Source: Saccharina japonica (Eukaryota; Sar; Phaeophyceae; Laminariales; Laminariaceae). From it: 64,000 nucleotides of DNA. Position 1 is the first letter of the stretch, and each line of letters opens with the position of its first letter. The translations under genes and the position numbers were made by a program. Positions 45,081-56,700 of the stretch are shown here, piece after piece. The DNA is taken from positions 153,545 to 217,544 of the forward strand of contig MEHQ01002260.1 of assembly GCA_008828725.1 (NCBI GenBank), written 5' to 3'. The notes beneath the pieces are model-generated. The model did no database searches and was not told the origin of the DNA. It saw only the letters and a list, made by a program, of their open reading frames with translations.

Positions 45081-45081
45081 C

Positions 45082-45400
45082 GTCACTCGACTGCTTCCTA
45101 AACTCGTCTGATCATACGGCAGCCATACGCACGAACCCCTCCGTCCCCACCCATCCATCCCCTTTCCGACGGCAGAACAAAAAGCAGCGATACCCTTCCA
45201 TCCACAACTTCCATCCACGCTCATTGATACTCGAACACAAGACAGCAGTGTGATACGTGACTCCACAGCTTCCTCCACACGTCTGATCATACGACAGTCA
45301 TACACACGCACCACTCCGTTCCCAACCCCTCCCATCCATTCCCTTCCGACGGGAGAACAAAAAGTGCCCATCCCCTTCCACCCCCTTCAAGCACTCATCG
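45082..45400. repeat. Two-copy direct repeat, about 180 bp
   Basis: GTCTGATCATACG.CAG.CATAC.CACG, CCCATCCATYCC and CTTYCGACGG.AGAACAAAAAG recur in order at 45106 and 45280. Confidence 0.7.
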
Positions 45401-45759
45401 ATACCCGTATGCCAAGCACTTCATGTAATTCAAATACCTATCGGCGTCCACCGCACTCGGCACTCGGGTCGGTCGAGTGTGATACCAGTACTCGTAGGCC
45501 GGATAGCTCCGCCGTCACCTCTCAAGGAAGCGCCGGCTCTAACCAGTACTACTGCTGGAAAGTGTCGAACTCAACCAAAGCCCTTTTCAGCTCCTCGTCG
45601 TCCTGTACGTAGTGTTCCGCTTTCCCATTCGTACCTGTTGTAGGTACTCATTCATTCGTGGCCTGCACGCACGCAGCAATGGTCGCAAAGGGACACACAG
45701 CAAGGAAGGGGAGATCGCAACTCCGCAACGGTGGTGTTTTTATTATGATACCTGCCCAG

Positions 45760-45878
45760 AACACATCATCCCCTACGCTTCCGGCCTGCTTAGGTTGACT
45801 CCGCCGGCGTGGATGCTGAGCTTGGAAAGACTCTCTACTAATAGGTTGACTCGGGATGTTGTGGCTGGGAAAGAGTCG
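45760..45878 (+). CDS. Possible internal exon (unassigned)
   Basis: The acceptor TGATACCTGCCCAG and donor TCG/GTAAGT frame a single open phase of 39 codons: HIIPYASGLLRLTPPAW, then MLSLERLSTNRLTRDVVAGK. Both splice sites are near consensus and the peptide is protein-like. No family is recognised. The minus strand just left of it (45549..45600) offers a competing last-exon candidate (ELKRALVEFDTFQQ, stop), so the strand of the gene here is unsettled. Confidence 0.3.
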
Positions 45879-46099
45879 GTAAGTTGATTGAGCCGCGTAA
45901 AACATACCCTTAGCCAGCCAGAGTACCTAAATAGCTACCTTAGGAACATCTACTTAATATCTATCATGCTTTGTCCACTACACTGTGGGCTTCCTTCGGT
46001 TTCATGGAACACGCCACGTCGAGTTGGATGAACTTCCCAATTCAATAAAACGAAAAGCAAACTAAGTCCCAAGATATTATACATATTGTGGAATTCCGT

Positions 46100-48310
46100 T
46101 GTACTGAATTGAAATCAAAATGTCTTGCCGTGGTTATTCCCTTTTCGACCAATGTTATGGTACTGCTGGTATGATGTGGAAACGTTTGGTAAATACCTGG
46201 TATCAGGTATAAGAACGGTATTGGTAGTACCTGTCTTTTCAGTCTTTCATCACGCAAAGGGAAAAAAGCTGCTCTTCTTCTATCTCTAAGCAAACAACAC
46301 ACGTGAGTACCACCGAGTACCCGTTCCATAGGCTGAACTGGCTAGAGATACCATGTCCCCTTACACTAGGTTCATCACATTTGGCGTCGCATTCGGCAGG
46401 ACTAGCCCAAAAAACGGAGAAACGTTTTGCTTCGGCTTCGTAGCCTTGCCGTTCAGAGGTGTGGGAGTGGGTTTTGAGGAGCCGCATCTTCGACTCATGT
46501 TTTAGTTCGTCGAATCGGGGTTTCCACGAATTTCTCATATTTCTACATATACGGCTCATCAGAGTGGGCCAGTGTTATGGTAATGCTGGTATGATGTGGA
46601 AACGTTTGGTAAATACCCGGTATCAGGTATAAGAACCGTATTGGTAGTACTTGGGAGGCGTATCTTATGTGGGAACCGAGGATGGTTCCCAGATGGCTTT
46701 TGGCCATCTCACCTGTCTTTTCAGTCTTTCATCACGCAAAGGGAATAAAGCTGCTCTTCTTCTATCTCTAAGCAAACAACACACGTGAGTACCAACGAGT
46801 ACCCGTTCCATAGGCTGACCTGGCTAGGGATACCATGTCCCCTTACACTAGGTCCATCACATTTGGCGTTGCATTCGGCAGGACTAGCCTAAAAAACGGA
46901 GAAACGTTTTGCTTCGGCTTCGTAGCCTTGCCGTTCAGAGGTAGGTGTGGGAGTGGGTTTTGAGGAGCCGCATCTTCGACTCATGTTTTAGTTCGTCGAA
47001 TCGGGGTTTCCACGAATTTCTCATATTTCTGCATATACGGCTCATCAGAGTGGGCTAGTGTTATGGTACTGCTGGTATGATGTGGAAACGTTTGGTAAAT
47101 ACCTGGTATCAGGTATAAGAACCGTATTGGTAGTACTTGGGAGGCGTATCTTATGTGGGAACCGGGGATGGTTCCCAGATGGCTTTTGGCCATCTCACCT
47201 GTCTTTTCAGTCTTTCATCACGCAAAGGGAATAAACCTGCTCTTCTTCTATCCTCTAACGCAAACAACACACGTGAGTACCAACGAGTACCCGTTCCATA
47301 GGCTGACCTGGCTAGGGATACCCTGTCCTCTTAACCTAGGTTCCCACATTTGGCGTCGTCGGCAGGACTAGCTAAAAAGAGAAACAAATTGCCTCGGCTT
47401 CGTAGCCTTGCCGTTCAGAGGTGTGGGAGTGGTTTTGAGGAGCCGCATCTTCGACTCATGTTTTAGCTTCGTGGAATCGGGGTTTCCACGAATTTGTCAT
47501 ATTTCTGCATATACGGCTCATCAGAGTGGGCTAGTGTTATGGTACTGCTGGAGCATGTGAAACGTTGGTAAATACCTGGTATCAGGTATAATGAACCGTA
47601 TTGGTAGTACTTGGGAGGCGTATCTTATGTGGGAACCGGGGATGGTTCCCAGATGGCTTTTGGCCATCTCACGTGCTTTTCAGTCTTTCAGTCACGCAAA
47701 GGGAATAAACCTGCCTCTTCTTCTATCTCTACGCAAACAACACACGTGAGTACCAACGAGTACCCGTTCCATAGGCTGACCTGGCTAGGGATACCCTGTC
47801 CCTCTTACACCTAGGTTCCTCACAATTGAGCGTTGCGTCGGCAGGACTAGCCTAAAAACGGAGAGAAACGTTTTTGGCTTCGGCTTCGTAGCCTTGCCGT
47901 TCAGAGGTGTGGGAGTGGGTTTTGAGGAGCCGCATCTTCGACTCATGTTTTAGTTCGTGGAATCGGGGTTTCCACGAATTTCTCATATTTCTGCATGATA
48001 CGGCTCATCAGAGTGGGCTAGTGTTATGGTACTGCTGGTATGATGTGGAAACGTTTGGTATACCTGGTATCAGGTATAAGAACCGTATTGGTAGTACTTG
48101 GGAGGCGTATCTTATGTGGGAACCGGGGATGGTTCCCAGATGGCTTTCGGCCATCTCACCTGCCTTTTCAGTCTTTCATCACGCAATGAAAGGGAATAAA
48201 GCTGCTCTTCTTCTATCTCTAAGCAAACAACACACGTGAGTACCAACGAGTACCCGTTCCATAGGCTGACCTGGCTAGGGATACCCTGTCCCATTACACT
48301 AGGTTCCTCA
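46100..48310. repeat. Five-copy tandem repeat, about 480 bp
   Basis: The anchor TGTTATGG recurs at 46153, 46573, 47059, 47534 and 48022. Units carry ACCTGGTATCAGGTAT, AACCGTATTGGTAGTAC, CACACGTGAGTACCAACGAG and GAATCGGGGTTTCCACGAA. The first unit lacks a 62-bp cassette present in the others. Confidence 0.95.
46646..46710. repeat. 62-bp double-hairpin cassette
   Basis: Between GGTAGTAC and CTGTCTTTTCAG, units 2-5 contain a cassette with two short inverted repeats, GGGAACC/GGTTCCC and AGATGG..CCATCT. The first unit (46228) joins the two flanks directly. Confidence 0.75.
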
Positions 48311-49028
48311 ACAATTTCACGATGTAAGATTCAAACAAATCAGCCTAAAAAAACGAACCCAATTCAACCAAAAACAAAACTCCCCTTCAATACGGGCCCC
48401 ATTAATCACATGCCTGAGGTAACCCATACCCCATACCAACCACCCGACATTCCGAATGACGCTGGCTTACTTCACACCCTCCCCACTCAGTCCCCGGTCC
48501 TGGCTAAATTTTCGGCCGCTGCATTGTAAGCTAAATCCGTTGGACATTTCCCTCCTGCTTTCTTGTCTGTCTTTACATAGCATGGTCAATGAAACAATAA
48601 CAAAATAAAAGACATGTCTCTGCCACCTCCCCTGGCATTGGATTCCATCTTTGAGCACGCCTCCTGCTACAAGCCTAGTTCGCTCCCAAACCCTGCCCCG
48701 AGTGTAAGGCCATACTCTCTCCGGTCTAACACCTTGTCTTCCAATAAAACCCCGCAGTGGACATGAACTGAGGTCTAAAGTACACTCACTATACACACGA
48801 TGTATCATCTCGTCCCTCTCGTATTAAGGAGGGCCGCAATAATATCCAGGCCGGGCAGGATTTCCTTTTTTAATTCCTTTTGAGAATTTACAGCTACGGT
48901 ATATACGCGTTTGTTTGTGCTCAGCGAGGAGGCCAAACGCCGCTCTAAAGCTTAGAAAATAGCCTTTTGAGAGCCTATGCTCAACTTGTACATCATAATA
49001 CGCCGCGAGCCTTAGTCGTAGCCATTTT
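48311..49028. other. No feature recognised
   Basis: No repeat family match and no coding signal was found. Confidence 0.3.
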
Positions 49029-49338
49029 GTCCATCCCATTTATTATCTTCGCACTTCCGTCTTTCTCCCTCCCTAGTCGTAACTCAGATCCGGGGTCACA
49101 AAGTAGGCTCCTCTCCCTCCTCCCCCACTACGGTTCTTGCCTTGTATTTTTATCGCAAGAAGATTTCAGCACTTTCTTCCCTCGTCAACTCTCGTCGAAT
49201 TTTGAGTTACCCACGCCATAATATGCGCTCTCGACAGACGGCGTCATTTGAGAATAAAAACCTCCATGCGGAGAATCGAACCCTCGACATCCGGCCCTAC
49301 AGGCTTCGTGGCTACCAGTTAGACCACCGGGGCGACCG
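49029..49338 (-). mobile_element. tRNA-derived SINE, copy S1 (head type 1)
   Basis: On the minus strand the head CGCCCCGGTGGTCTAACTGG (A box) and GGGTTCGATTCTCC (B box) forms a tRNA-like Pol III promoter. The body follows (GACGAGGGAAGAAAGTGCTG, GTAGTGGGGGAGGAGGGAG, GATCTGAGTTACGACTA) and the tail is AATAAATGGGATGGAC. It needs reverse transcriptase from a LINE located elsewhere. Confidence 0.85.
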
Positions 49339-49454
49339 GCTACTTACAACCGACCGAAAGCCGAGGACTTTAGCTTTCCAACGATGCTACTTGTAGCTGG
49401 AACTATAAAGTTGCACATGAGGCAGAGGTGGGAAGGTGGGTACGGCTGCCCATG

Positions 49455-49725
49455 TTCTGCTACTCGTTCAAAGAAAATGCTATCATCGAGCCACCCCAAC
49501 ATCGCCCAGCACGTGCCGCCTCTGCGCGAGCAGCTCTTTCGACCCCAAGAGAGCGGTGACGGCACCCGGATGCCGAGCGTGCACGGCGAGTCGAGAGCAT
49601 CGTGTCGGCTCTCTCTGTATAGGGACAAACCACACGCTCACAGCAAGATGTTGCAACAGTGGTAGAATACGAGCTGCTCAGCGAGAGCTCTTTCGTCGAC
49701 AACTCCTCTAGACGATCGATGGTTC
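49455..49725 (-). repeat. Duplicated segment, inverted relative to 51050..51300
   Basis: CGAGCCACCCCAACATCGCC, GCATCCGGGTGCC-type words and GAGAGCTCTTTCGTCGAC pair with their reverse complements at 51 kb, while the sequence to the right (49726-50110) matches 51306-51497 directly. Confidence 0.8.
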
Positions 49726-50110
49726 ACGATCTGGGTGGTACCTGCTTTGTACGTGCTGCTGTATACTCGTACATATATATCATATACCTGGTACCTCGTT
49801 GGGTTCTCGTACCCGGTACGTTACGCATCTCACTTGCTTTACGTACCCATTAGTAGTTCGCGTTTATTTTGTGTTGGGTTTTCTCTGTTTCACAGTCTGT
49901 GACCACAGAATTTGTATCTCTCTAGGACTGGGAATCAGGACAGGCACTGGGTGTACTGATGTGGTTGGGTAGAAAGAACGAGTTTAATGTGAATACAACA
50001 ACAACGACAACAACAACACCGGTACTTGGTTTATGTGTGGTCTCTCGTCTTTCGTGGTCTCCGCGTCATACGAAAAAAATGAAATGCGTTTTTTTTGTCA
50101 TACGCTTCCA
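49726..50110 (+). repeat. Duplicated segment, direct relative to 51306..51497
   Basis: GGTACCTGCTTTGTACG, CATATACCTGGTA, TTTATGTG.GGTCTCTCGTC and CATACGAAAAAAATGAAA appear in the same order in both. An inverted fragment of repeat B (near 49895-49970) interrupts this copy. Confidence 0.75.
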
Positions 50111-50149
50111 TAAGAAACTACAGCAGTACACTTGGCTACAAGACTTCAA

Positions 50150-50520
50150 AAATGAAGTCACAGTCTAGAGGTAACCTCGAACGCTTCTGAACGTTGATGT
50201 CTGGAGTTCGAATCTCACGTGGGTCGGACTTTTGAGTTTATTTGCAAAAATAAATAAAAAAACGGAATCAACTGCTGAGAGCGCCAATTAATAGTAGCGT
50301 GGGTAGGCACAATTCGATGCGAGTCGACGAGGGAAGGAAAGGCTGAAGTCTTCTCGCGATAAAAATGCAAGGCAAGAACCGTAGTGGGGGAGGAGGGAGA
50401 GGAGCCTACTTTGTGACCCCGGATCTGAGTTACGACTAGGGAGGAGAGAGAAAGGAAGGGCGAAGATAATAAATGGGATGACAAAAAAAAAACAAAAAAA
50501 AACAAAACAAAAAAAAACAA
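50150..50520 (+). mobile_element. tRNA-derived SINE, copy S2 (head type 2)
   Basis: The head has the B box GGAGTTCGAATCTC but differs from S1. The body from TGCTGAGAGCGCC onward is shared. The tail AATAAATGGGATGAC is followed by about 40 A-rich bases, the expected retroposon tail. Confidence 0.8.
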
Positions 50521-50534
50521 AAAAAATATTAATA

Positions 50535-50680
50535 GTCAAAAGGGGTCCATTTATGAACCTAAAAAAGAATCCCATACGAAACGCACCTAAAAAAGAATCC
50601 GCACCTAAAAAAGAATCCCATACGAAACGGGCGTTTCGTATGGGATTCTTTTTTAGGTTCATAAATGGACCCCTTTGACC
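50535..50680. mobile_element. 146-bp hairpin element
   Basis: Arms GGGGTCCATTTATGAACC / GGTTCATAAATGGACCCC pair perfectly and continue to CCCATACGAAACG/CGTTTCGTATGGG. The left arm contains an extra tandem copy of the CCTAAAAAAGAATCC module. A one-arm remnant lies at 51757. Confidence 0.85.
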
Positions 50681-51049
50681 AAGGGCAAAAAAACAGCATC
50701 TTATGGAACTCAAAACGACAAAGTTTGACCACAAAAAATATGAACATCAGTCTTTGACTACTCCACCTCACTCATTCTGCGCCCCAGAATGAACAGGGTC
50801 AGAGGCTACAATCTGGAGTTCATATTTGAGACTTCGTGTAGGTTTTTGTATGCACACTACAGTATATGTTTGGTATAACAGGAGTGTTTACTCGTATATG
50901 ATATATGATACATCTACCCCGCACACCAGTAGAGCTGCTGTATATACAGACTGAAGAAGCGGTCGCGTACAAGCTCACACTCGCCCGGCCCTCAGTCCGG
51001 AACTCTCACTACGGCATCGAGGAGGGAAAATGAGGTGGATGTGAGCCAT

Positions 51050-51300
51050 CGATCGTCTTGAGGAGCTGTCGACGAAAGAGCTCTCGCTGGGCAGCTCGTA
51101 TCCTACCACTGCTGCAGCATCTTGCTGTGAGCGTGTTGTGTTTTGTCCCTATACATATAGCCGACACGATGCTCTCGACTCGCCGTGCACGCTCGGCATC
51201 CGGGTGCCATCATCGCTCTCTCGGGGTCGAAAGAGCTGGGCGCGCAGAGGCGGCACGTGCTGGGCGATGTTGGGGTGGCTCGAAGCTAACTTATGCTTTG
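51050..51300 (+). repeat. Duplicated segment (reference orientation)
   Basis: Partner of 49455..49725 in the opposite orientation; see there for the shared words. Confidence 0.8.
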
Positions 51301-51504
51301 AACGCGTACGATTTGGGCGGTACCTGCTTTGTACGGTTGCAGCACTGCTGCTGTATACGTATCACATATCATATGTACCTGGTAGCTGGTATCTACCGGT
51401 ACCGGAGTACTTGGCAGTACTTGGTTTATGTGCGGTCTCTCGTCTTTCGTGGTCTCCGCCTCATACGAAAAAAATGAAACGCGTTTTTTGTCATAATATT
51501 CCGA

Positions 51505-51700
51505 AAGAGGCGGAATCCGACGCAAGTCGACGAGGGAAGAAAGTGCTGAAATCTTCTCGCGATAAAAATTAAAAATACAAGGCACGTACCGTAGTGAGGA
51601 GGGGGGAGAAGAGCCTACTTAGTGACCCCGGACCTGAGTTACGACTAAAGAGGGAGAGAGAAAGAAGGGCGAATATAATAAATGGGATGGACGGGAAAAA
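51505..51700 (+). mobile_element. SINE copy S3, head missing
   Basis: Starts in the body at GGCGGAATCCGACGC and runs to AATAAATGGGATGGACGGG plus a short A-run. A TTAAAAA insertion sits in the ATAAAAAT block. Confidence 0.8.
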
Positions 51701-51756
51701 AAAAATACGCTTGGCTACAAGACTTCAAAAATAAATGAAGTCCCAAACAGACGAGT

Positions 51757-51806
51757 CAAAAGGGGTCCATTTATGAACCTCTAAAAAATCCCATAAGAAA
51801 CGGCCT
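51757..51806 (+). repeat. One-arm remnant of the hairpin element
   Basis: AAAAGGGGTCCATTTATGAACC and CCCATAAGAAACGG match the left arm of 50535..50680. Confidence 0.65.
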
Positions 51807-51819
51807 TAGATCAGGTTAG

Positions 51820-51915
51820 ATCGAGGATTTCGTCGAAACTCATATTTGATAGCTGAGTGTAATACTTCGATCGCGTGTACTTACGGGTTCTATATGTCCT
51901 CATGCAGGATGTACA
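51820..51915 (-). pseudogene. Conserved peptide-coding fragment, copy 2
   Basis: The minus strand reads MRTYRTRKYTRSKYYTQLSN then MSFDEILD, parallel to 40858..40955. Not complete, no start or stop context that would make a gene. Confidence 0.4.
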
Positions 51916-52041
51916 TGTGTCTCTTTCAACGCATCTGTAATGCTACTGTACGAGTAGCATGTATATATGTGTATGCGCTGGGCCTGTCGTACATGGCATT
52001 GCACTGTCTACTCTACGTACTGCTTTTCTTCTTTTTTGTTC

Positions 52042-52359
52042 TTGTCCATCCCATTTATTATCTTCGCACTTCTGTCTTTCTCCCTCCCTATAATAGTCGT
52101 AACTCAGATCCGGGGTCACAAAGTAGGATCCTCTCCCTTCTCCCTCACTACGGTTCTGGCTTTGCATTTTTATCGCGAGAAGATTTCAGCACTTTCTTCC
52201 CTCGTCAACTCTCGTCGAATTTTGCTTACCCACGCTATAATATGCGCTCTCGACAGTCGGTGTCATTTGAGAATAAAAACCTCCATGGGGAGAATCGAAC
52301 CCTCGACATCCGGACCAAAAGGCTTCGTGGCTACCAGTTAGACCACCGGAGCGACCGGA
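52042..52359 (-). mobile_element. SINE copy S4 (head type 1)
   Basis: Same head as S1 (CGCTCCGGTGGTCTAACTGG, GGGTTCGATTCTCC), same linker (TTTTTATTCTCAAATGACACC) and the full body. S1 and S4 are close relatives. Confidence 0.85.
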
Positions 52360-52379
52360 TGTAGTATATCTGTCGTGGA

Positions 52380-52492
52380 TTTGTGATCACAGAGCTTGTT
52401 TCTCTCTAGGATGAAGAATCGGCACGGACACTGCGTGTGACGGATGTCGACGGGAAGAAATAACGGTGTCTTGGGAAGAACACACACAACCG
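52380..52492 (-). repeat. Inverted 5' fragment of repeat B
   Basis: Reverse complement of GTGTGTGTTCTTC, CCCGTCGACATCC, CAGTGTCCGTGCCGATTC and CATCCTA. It abuts SINE S4. Confidence 0.7.
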
Positions 52493-52533
52493 TTTTAGCT
52501 CACTATTGATAACAAGGGGCTGTGGTACTAACT

Positions 52534-53360
52534 CTAATAAGGGACGTCAGTATATACGACACCTCCAGCCCCGAACTCACTACGAGTAGGGTCCCCTATC
52601 GCAGAAGGTGGCATTTTCCTACTGTATGAAAATATGGACCGTAGGCTCGCAGTTCCGTAGCGGGCAAAGGCAGTGAAACGATAAATGATGAAACCCATTT
52701 TTAGACAAGCGGCAAGACGTGGCCGCCTCTGTTGGTGTTGCAGCAGGGTCAGCAGGGGTTCAGCCCAGGCCGGATGCTCGGGTTCGTGCTGCGCAATCAA
52801 GTCGTGAAGCACGCGCGGTGGCTGAATATCGCACATGCTTCATACAACGTCTGCTCTTCGTTACATTTCAAAATTTCCACCACCGTATTCACACACACGC
52901 GACCGTCCGCACACGTGTTTTTTGTTCTTGCCCCCAGGATAGTATTTTCACTGGGCAACACAGCCTCAAGCCTCAGTGTACCCGTCGGTGCTTGCAGCTG
53001 GGGGAAGGGCACGGCGGTACCTATCGTCTCCATTCTTCAATTTCCCTGCGTTGGCGCTATTATTGTCGACGCAAAAGGGTTCGGTCATTTCTCTGGGAAC
53101 CCGTCTTCTTCGTGCGGGCGGCTAGAGCCTCAATTGTGACAAGCTGGGCTACTTGTCCCTTACCATGACGTCCTCCATACCCGTTGCGAGGAGAGCCGGA
53201 GACATCCAGAGACACCAGGCGCCTGCAGGGTGCACTTTGCCCGAGAACGGCGTATTTCGGACGGGGTGGTGGTGGGAGGATGGGCCAGTTGATACGTGAG
53301 CCTCGTACTACACATGTGTCTCTGCTGCTTGCGATGTGGCTGGCCACCGCTGGAACCTAT
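52534..53360 (-). CDS. Candidate minus-strand gene, exon structure uncertain
   Basis: Three protein-like stretches lie close together on the minus strand. From 53360: ASHIASSRDTCVVRGSR.. to RRLVSLDVSGSPRNGYGGRH, ending at CATG/GTAAGG (53168). From about 53016, after an ATAG acceptor in the compatible phase: TAVPFPQLQAPTGTLRLEAV..GRVCVNTVVEILKC. From about 52826, after ATTCAG: PPRVLHDLIAQHEPEHPAW..LLTLLQHQQRRPRL. The second and third use different frames, so an intron or frameshift would be needed. No family is recognised, and the opposite strand is also open. Confidence 0.3.
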
Positions 53361-53770
53361 AGCAGCAGTGGTGGTAGTCTGCTCAAAATAGATCATGAAT
53401 GCGTCACACGTTGGACTGTTGGTGACGGTGATAGGTCTGCTTTAGAGGAACTTCCCTACGCTCTTCTCGTTACGTATACCTATAGCCCTGTTGTACAGCA
53501 GTACGTAGCTGTGGTGCGCAGTTGTGGACATCAAGGCCAATTTCCCGTAAAACTCGAATCTCTCTCGTTGTGATGATTGTAATGAGCGCAGTTCCGAGAG
53601 CGTCGGCCTGTATCCCCCTCCGGCCAAACCGTTCGTTGTTGCTTGGGGTTGGGCAATGCGTAGCGGATCTGAATCGCATCCAAAAAGTGCGAGTTTCTAG
53701 GTTTGGCCTCGCCTAGAAGCAGGAACATTCTTAGACCTTTTATACTGTAAATCGCATTTTGTTTTTTTTG
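53361..53770. other. No feature recognised
   Basis: Short competing frames on both strands, none with motifs. Confidence 0.3.
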
Positions 53771-53771
53771 T

Positions 53772-53880
53772 CATCCTATTTGTTTCATGTATTTGCCCTT
53801 GTTTTCTCTCTCCTTCCTATTAATAGTCGTATCTCAGATCCGGGGTCACAAAGTAGGCTCTTCTCCCCTCCCCTGTGATA
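53772..53880 (-). mobile_element. SINE copy S5, 3' fragment
   Basis: Tail and 3' body only (TAGTCGTATCTCAGATCCGG, GGTCACAAAGTAGGCTC in plus-strand view). Confidence 0.7.
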
Positions 53881-54287
53881 AGCATAGTGTTCGTGACAAA
53901 CTCAATATCAAACCTTGTGCGCAACGTCTGCTCTCAATTCGTAAACACGAATACCACGCCGCTGCTGGATTAATCACTGGATCCATCGAGCAGCTGTTGC
54001 GGCTGCTGCTCTCTCCGTGCCGGTAAGAAAAAACAACATGTATGTCGAGGGTGGTCGATTTTTTTGTTTTCGACATCTCACATAATTTTTTGTTTGTTAG
54101 GGGGGGGGGTTACTAAAACCAAGTGAAAAAATGAAAATAAGGATAAATTGTTTCTTTTCTTATTTCATCATGTGATCACAACGGTTGAAACGGTTTTCTA
54201 TTCCGACCTCTGGGAGTGTGGTGTGTCGTTTTCTCTTTTTTCTGGACACCCCTGTGTATGTGCCTAATTTCTCCGGGCCGCAGGTTA

Positions 54288-55193
54288 GGGTGCGAATTAA
54301 CGAAAGAAAGTTTCAAATATAATCGATTTCAAATCTATTTTTTTCATGAATCTAATCTATTTTTTACAGATTTGAAGTGAAAATACGGCTTTGCGTCCTA
54401 TCGAGTGAAATCACGTATGTTCCGCATGTTTTCGAAATGTGAATGAGATCGGAATAACGCGACATCCCACAGAACGCCCGGCTGACAAGTACCGAGGAGA
54501 GAAGCTGAGAGCGACGGCGTGCATCGTCGCGTGCACGCCGCCTACAGCCTCTGTTTTATTTTGAAGGCCCAGGCTAGGAAGCTGCTACTCTCAGCCTCGC
54601 TTGGGTGGACGGAGGAAGCCCTCAAACGCCACACACCGGACAGTGACAGCGATGAAGATATCGAAGTCTTGAGTTTTTCTTCCGTGTTTTGGGTCGACCC
54701 CTTGGTTCTCGTCGGGCTTGGCCGATCGAGGTGGTGGAAAAATTGGGCTTGCGACCGCCATGAGTTTTTTTGAGGAGCCAGCGCCGGGCCACGTTGTGCT
54801 ATGGACTGTAGCCGTGGGCGCGGCTATTGCTCCGGTCGCCACTCCTTGAGGTTAACGATTTATCGCCTCGTTGGTGGTTGTCGAGAACAGCCCAAACAGC
54901 GACGGGTCGCCTCGGGGACGTTCACCCAGTCAGTGGGAACATGCCATGCATGTTGGATAAGCTCCAATCGATTCGAATCGATTCGAATCGATTAGATTAG
55001 ATTTGCAAAAAATATAGTATTTTTGGACTTCTTTTGGTCTCCGATCTAATCTATTTTTTCATGCCCCAAAGTATAAATGTCTTTCCGGTGATTCATGCTT
55101 TCACCAATCAGATGAAAGTCCGCGTCGATTCATAAAAAACAAATCGATTCGAAATCGATTAGATTTGAAAAAAAAAATCGTGAATACGGGCCC
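54288..55193. mobile_element. PIF/Harbinger-like element with TTA duplication, 906 bp
   Basis: Ends GGGTGCGAATTAACGAAAG and, in reverse, GGGCCCGTATTCACGATTT; TTA flanks both (54285..54287 and 55194..55196). Subterminal AATCGATT/GAATCGATTC words are abundant. The interior (54700-54850) is related to 25370-25480. An 84-codon frame (54519..54773) includes DSDSDEDIEVL but is not recognisable as a transposase. Confidence 0.7.
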
Positions 55194-55196
55194 TTA

Positions 55197-55844
55197 CGGT
55201 GTTGTTACTGTGAATACAGCCAGTGCGTAAACGTGAACTTGCAAAACTTGCCTGTACTGGTGTGGTGAACCAGCACCACGTGCGAACGCCCCGCTCCCTT
55301 ATCTAGCGACCATGCTGTAAAAGGTACATACGCACATTTATCCATACTATTCCGTGCAGCGCGTCGCAATTCGCAGCCGCGTGTATATATTGATCGGGCG
55401 GTTTACCTACTTTGGAGCGTTTCGCGGGAGATGCCGTCATACGTTGTATGATGAGTGAAGAGGCATCGCTGAAGAGGTTTAGCACCCCCCTTTACACTCT
55501 ATATTAACGAAAATCGGTCTGCTTAGATTCAGTTTCGTCTGCGAACTCGTACGTACAGCATAGTGGAAGTGTGGCGATCTTACGCTTTATGTTTACCATT
55601 CCGCCGGAGGGTAAAAGTAAAATAAAGAACAAAACATAAAGTAACAGAGAGTCCTACTTCCACAACGCGATCTCTAGGCTATTAACAGCCCCAAACACAA
55701 AAGGTACTGTAGTTTCAAAACGGACGATGAAGCGTGTTGTATTCTGGAATCGCGGAGACCGCACCAGTCCCTGTACATTTGTACACTATGTGCAGCGGCA
55801 CAAGTAGTCATATCCGTCAGAAATGGTACATTGGGGTCGTGTCT
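55197..55844. other. No feature recognised
   Basis: No repeat match or coding signal. Confidence 0.3.
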
Positions 55845-56240
<396 letters not shown>

Positions 56241-56367
56241 GCGCCAATGTTTATGCTCCCACCGTGTACTACCTGCCAGACGCGAACTCCGCCCCTCTCA
56301 CGTTAGAAATCCCCGCGAGGCGATACCGCAGCTGTCTGAAACGAAGAGATGTTTCACTTTTGCAAGA

Positions 56368-56631
56368 GACGTCGCGTGCTGTGAAAGAGGTATACCTTAT
56401 TTTGGCTGAAGCCGTTTCTGGATGACGGGGCTCCTTAACCGAAAACCGTCGAATTTCCAGTCTTGACTTGCATTGTTATACCATTTTATACGTGAGCCAT
56501 GGGATTGTTCATCGGGTATCATCTTTACTTTTCTCCAAAATCAGATTTTGGGTGAGGTGTAGAGCTCCTCAAGTGATAGTGACCACCCTTATGAGGCAAA
56601 AACATGGTGCACCTCTATCGTAGGACGCGTC
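56368..56631. mobile_element. MITE family A, diverged full-length copy
   Basis: 5' GACGTCGCGTGCTGTGAAAGAGG, middle GGCTGAAGCCGTTTCTGGATGACGGGGCTCCTTAACC, 3' GTGCACCTCTATCGTAGGACGCGTC. Its internal GACGGGGCTCCTTAACC is the variant seen next to the nested MITE at 60506. No clean target duplication. Confidence 0.65.
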
Positions 56632-56700
56632 AATATGGCGTACAAACATAACACATACGATTACTCTGAGTTGTAAGCCGCCGTTTCGTACGGATATACG

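Noticed and set aside
49029-49338. Functional tRNA gene on the minus strand
   Set aside because: A and B boxes are present, but no clean acceptor stem closes, and the sequence recurs with the same SINE body at 52 kb.
54519-54773. Transposase fragment in the TTA-flanked element
   Set aside because: The 84 codons show an acidic SDSDED stretch but no DDE or DNA-binding motif, so the element is treated as non-autonomous.
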